Part shown: piece after piece, positions 62,122 to 64,000 of the stretch | Layout: every line of letters starts with the position of its first letter | How positions within the stretch are numbered: position 1 is the stretch's first letter | Translations under genes and position numbers: made by a program | Assembly: GCF_023702675.1 (NCBI RefSeq) | Contig: NZ_CP098478.1 | Location: 62,001-126,000 of the forward strand | Direction: 5' to 3' | Origin: Acinetobacter sp. C26M | GTDB taxonomy: Bacteria; Pseudomonadota; Gammaproteobacteria; Pseudomonadales; Moraxellaceae | DNA: 64,000 nt | Notes under the pieces: model-generated | What the model saw: only the letters and a program-made list of their open reading frames with translations | Told to the model about the DNA's origin: nothing | Database searches by the model: none

Positions 62122-62670
62122 ATGCATTCTTCTTGTAAAAAATATATATGTATCCTCGGTTTAGTCAGCCTCAGCATCATAACTGCTTCCTGTAGCACTG
62201 CCTCAGAAAAGAAAAATGAGATTTCTCATCAAAACCAAACACAAAAAGCTTCATCACATCCTGCAAAGTTAAAAAATGATGATGGTTTCCTGATCACTTC
62301 ACTTCCTTATAACTCAAATGCACATCTGAATTGTATTTTATCTGCCCAAAGAATGAATTGTGGTTCAATTAACTTAATTGATAGTGTTGGCTTGATCAAA
62401 GTTTATAAATTTATTAACCCAAGCTATGGCGATTCGGTCGTTTTCCCAGAAACAAGAGCGGGTGTTTTATTGATCGCGTCCCCCTCAACAAGTGAATGGG
62501 AAACCCCAGAAATAAATCTGACAACGGTAAACCAGTTTGGCTTGGTTAAAAGCATTACCTTAGATGCATCTCAAAATATTGTCATTAATCAGAAGTATGA
62601 AGTTTTATATAAAGAAAATGGGAAAGATTTAAAACTGAAGTTAAATGAACAGGGTGACTTTGTTAAATAA
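62122..62670 (+). CDS. lipoprotein of unknown function
   Basis: A 182-residue lipoprotein from the ATG at 62122, which has AAAGGGG 9-15 bases upstream; an in-frame GTG at 62089 is less likely. Signal MHSSCKKYICILGLVSLSIITASC ends in a lipobox (TASC). The mature part has a polar linker, then a beta-rich domain: GFLITSLPYNSNAHLNCILSAQ, VYKFINPSYGDSVVFPETR and VLLIASPSTSEW. A Cys pair (NCILSAQRMNC) may form a disulfide. Base composition is closer to the chromosomal average than the genes before it, so it may mark the right border of the cargo region. No family recognised. Confidence 0.7.
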   Translation: MHSSCKKYICILGLVSLSIITASCSTASEKKNEISHQNQTQKASSHPAKLKNDDGFLITSLPYNSNAHLNCILSAQRMNCGSINLIDSVGLIKVYKFINPSYGDSVVFPETRAGVLLIASPSTSEWETPEINLTTVNQFGLVKSITLDASQNIVINQKYEVLYKENGKDLKLKLNEQGDFVK

Positions 62671-62713
62671 AAATATGTATAGCTTATTTGAGCTTGTTGC
62701 AGCCTTTGACTAA

Positions 62714-62745
62714 AAAAAGCTCAGCTAGAACCTAACTGAGCTTTT
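62714..62745. terminator. bidirectional terminator between convergent genes
   Basis: AAAAGCTCAG and CTGAGCTTTT pair around an 11-base loop, with A- and T-runs on the two sides. Confidence 0.85.
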
Positions 62746-62750
62746 ATCTT

Positions 62751-64000
62751 TTAGGTCTCAACAATGCCTTCTAAATCATCAAAGGTATAGTTATGGGGTA
62801 CATTGATCATATGGGTTTGTACACCGGCTTCAACCTTCTCTTTAGCATCTGGATATAACCAGCGGGTAATCTGCTCAGCCACACTGGAATGATACTGAAT
62901 TTCAAAGTGGTTTAGCCCATAGAAAACCGCTTTATGGGTGTCAGGTAATTTCAGTTGGAAACGCGGGTTTGGATGTTCACCTAAAGCACTTTTCACACTG
63001 ACCAGATAATCCCCAATCACAGACAGCGCTTTATTACGTAACTTCTCAAATTCTAAAGTCCCTGCAATCAAGAAGGTATTGATATGGGACGGTAGCGGTG
63101 CAGGTTTACGATTGTCGTCAGCAAAACCAATGCGGGCATCATTATGTTCCCAGTCATCATCACGGACACTGCCATAACGTAGATCGAGTATGCCGTTACT
63201 ACGCACATTCACCAACTGACCAAGCAAGTTGATAAACGGGAATCCACCAAGTTTGTCCTGCAAGACGAAACCAAAGCGTTCAAGTACTGCACCATGATGT
63301 GGCGAACCGATACAAACCAGATTCTCGACCATATGCACCCATTGATACAGATTCTGTTTGCCATAAAACAGGGCACTACGCGAAACCAAGCCGCCCATAC
63401 TGTGCCCGATCAGATCGATACTGGTGATGCGTGGATTACGCTGTACCAAATCCTCTAAGGTATTGGCAAAACTACGGCCATTGGCGGAAATTCGGCGTCC
63501 AGTGTTGTAATTCAAATACAACATGGTGTTGTTATCACGTTGCGCGAGCAAACGCTCACCAATCCCACCATAGCGATGATTCGACCAAGTCAAATGGTTC
63601 ATACATAAACCATGGGCCAGAATCACCACACGGCCTGTTAGCTCGCCCTGCTGTAAAGAACCATAGTGATCATAAAGCACCATCGGCAAAGCCATTGGAT
63701 TATGCTGCTTTAAAAAGAAATCACCAAAAATCCCATTCAACGCACCCACCAAAAAATGTAGAGTTGGGGTTAAGGGCTTGTCATGCAAGACTGGAAATTT
63801 TTCAATAATACGACGTAAATTGGGCGCCAGAAAATGACTACCATATTTTTGTAGGGCAACATAAGAAAACTGATAAAACTTTTGCAGTTGCGGGTGCTTT
63901 TGTAATTGTTTGGCTTTTTGTGCACTTAAACCGAGCGTTGTCCTTAATACCTCAGTTTGTACGACTTGGATCAGTTCATGTACACCACTGAGGCTAGTAC
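62751..64000 (-). CDS. alpha/beta hydrolase, lipase-like (5' end beyond window)
   Basis: The frame is open to the right edge; the 70 codons before the TTG at 63788 read as protein (LGLSAQKAKQLQKHPQLQKF, NLRRIIEKFPVLHDKP), so that TTG is not the start. The fold is alpha/beta hydrolase of the PGAP1/triacylglycerol lipase kind: oxyanion-region VVILAHGLCMNHLTW, nucleophile elbow LIGHSMGGLVSRSAL, then IGSPHHGAVLERFGF and a late His (GLNHFEIQYHSSV). It probably acts on lipids or polyesters, perhaps intracellular. No signal peptide can be judged because the start is absent. Confidence 0.88.
   Translation of the reverse strand, partial: TSLSGVHELIQVVQTEVLRTTLGLSAQKAKQLQKHPQLQKFYQFSYVALQKYGSHFLAPNLRRIIEKFPVLHDKPLTPTLHFLVGALNGIFGDFFLKQHNPMALPMVLYDHYGSLQQGELTGRVVILAHGLCMNHLTWSNHRYGGIGERLLAQRDNNTMLYLNYNTGRRISANGRSFANTLEDLVQRNPRITSIDLIGHSMGGLVSRSALFYGKQNLYQWVHMVENLVCIGSPHHGAVLERFGFVLQDKLGGFPFINLLGQLVNVRSNGILDLRYGSVRDDDWEHNDARIGFADDNRKPAPLPSHINTFLIAGTLEFEKLRNKALSVIGDYLVSVKSALGEHPNPRFQLKLPDTHKAVFYGLNHFEIQYHSSVAEQITRWLYPDAKEKVEAGVQTHMINVPHNYTFDDLEGIVET

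Noticed and set aside
63431..63808. 125-residue plus-strand frame
   Set aside because: It is antisense to the alpha/beta hydrolase gene, which has clear motifs and continues to the window edge.
1..64000. CRISPR arrays, tRNA and rRNA genes
   Set aside because: No regularly spaced direct repeats, cloverleaf patterns with the usual TTCGAATC-type T-loop and CCA ends, or rRNA blocks were seen. A tRNA scan would settle this better than reading.

Overview
The window is a bacterial chromosome segment that fits Acinetobacter (Moraxellaceae). The base composition is low to moderate GC. It carries an ADC-type class C beta-lactamase, a PACE-family efflux gene beside a LysR gene, a VgrG with genus-typical cargo, 28-bp XerC/XerD (dif-like) sites of the Acinetobacter plasmid type, and a restriction-modification pair almost identical by eye to MspI of Moraxella. 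I would not name a species from sequence alone.

Layout. 1-9.6 kb: a dienelactone hydrolase cut by the left edge, small membrane and cysteine-cluster proteins, a PQQ sugar dehydrogenase lipoprotein, the ADC beta-lactamase, rarA, a YddG-like exporter, an acyltransferase and an amidohydrolase lipoprotein. 9.6-16.9 kb: a TonB receptor, the dapA-bamC-purC operon, pncA, an Lrp/AsnC regulator and a YitT protein. 17-23.7 kb: one long minus-strand housekeeping run, ribBA-ribH-nusB-thiL-pgpA-glmU-glmS. 24-34.2 kb: an AhpA/YtjB-like membrane protein divergent from serB, small lipid and membrane proteins, dtd, an exported catalase followed by a damaged ankyrin gene, pncB, a rhodanese and psd.

34.2-41 kb is the accessory region and the most interesting part. 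Five 28-bp dif-like sites lie here, four of them strong and alternating in orientation. Two inverted pairs each enclose one unknown minus-strand gene, as in the pdif modules described on Acinetobacter plasmids. Between them lie an MspI-like restriction-modification pair, an antitoxin-like gene relic and a Sel1-repeat protein. Three copies of a roughly 200-bp structured element, each ending in an intrinsic terminator, look like a dispersed small-RNA family. Copies 1 and 2 each follow a dif-like site and a near-identical terminator, so the whole unit seems to have been duplicated.

41-55 kb: an AceR/AceI-like regulator and efflux pair, phoB-phoR with a likely Pho box, a TetR/short-chain dehydrogenase pair, a MATE exporter, an aminotransferase, a DUF924-DUF4136-DUF445 cluster, gshA and dsbB. 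55.1-62.7 kb: a type VI secretion cargo module with vgrG, a LysM-containing peptidoglycan-hydrolase effector and several exported small proteins that could provide periplasmic immunity, one of them broken. The 3' part of vgrG and its cargo are clearly AT-richer than the vgrG core. The right edge cuts an alpha/beta hydrolase.

I saw no tRNA, rRNA, CRISPR array or transposase gene.
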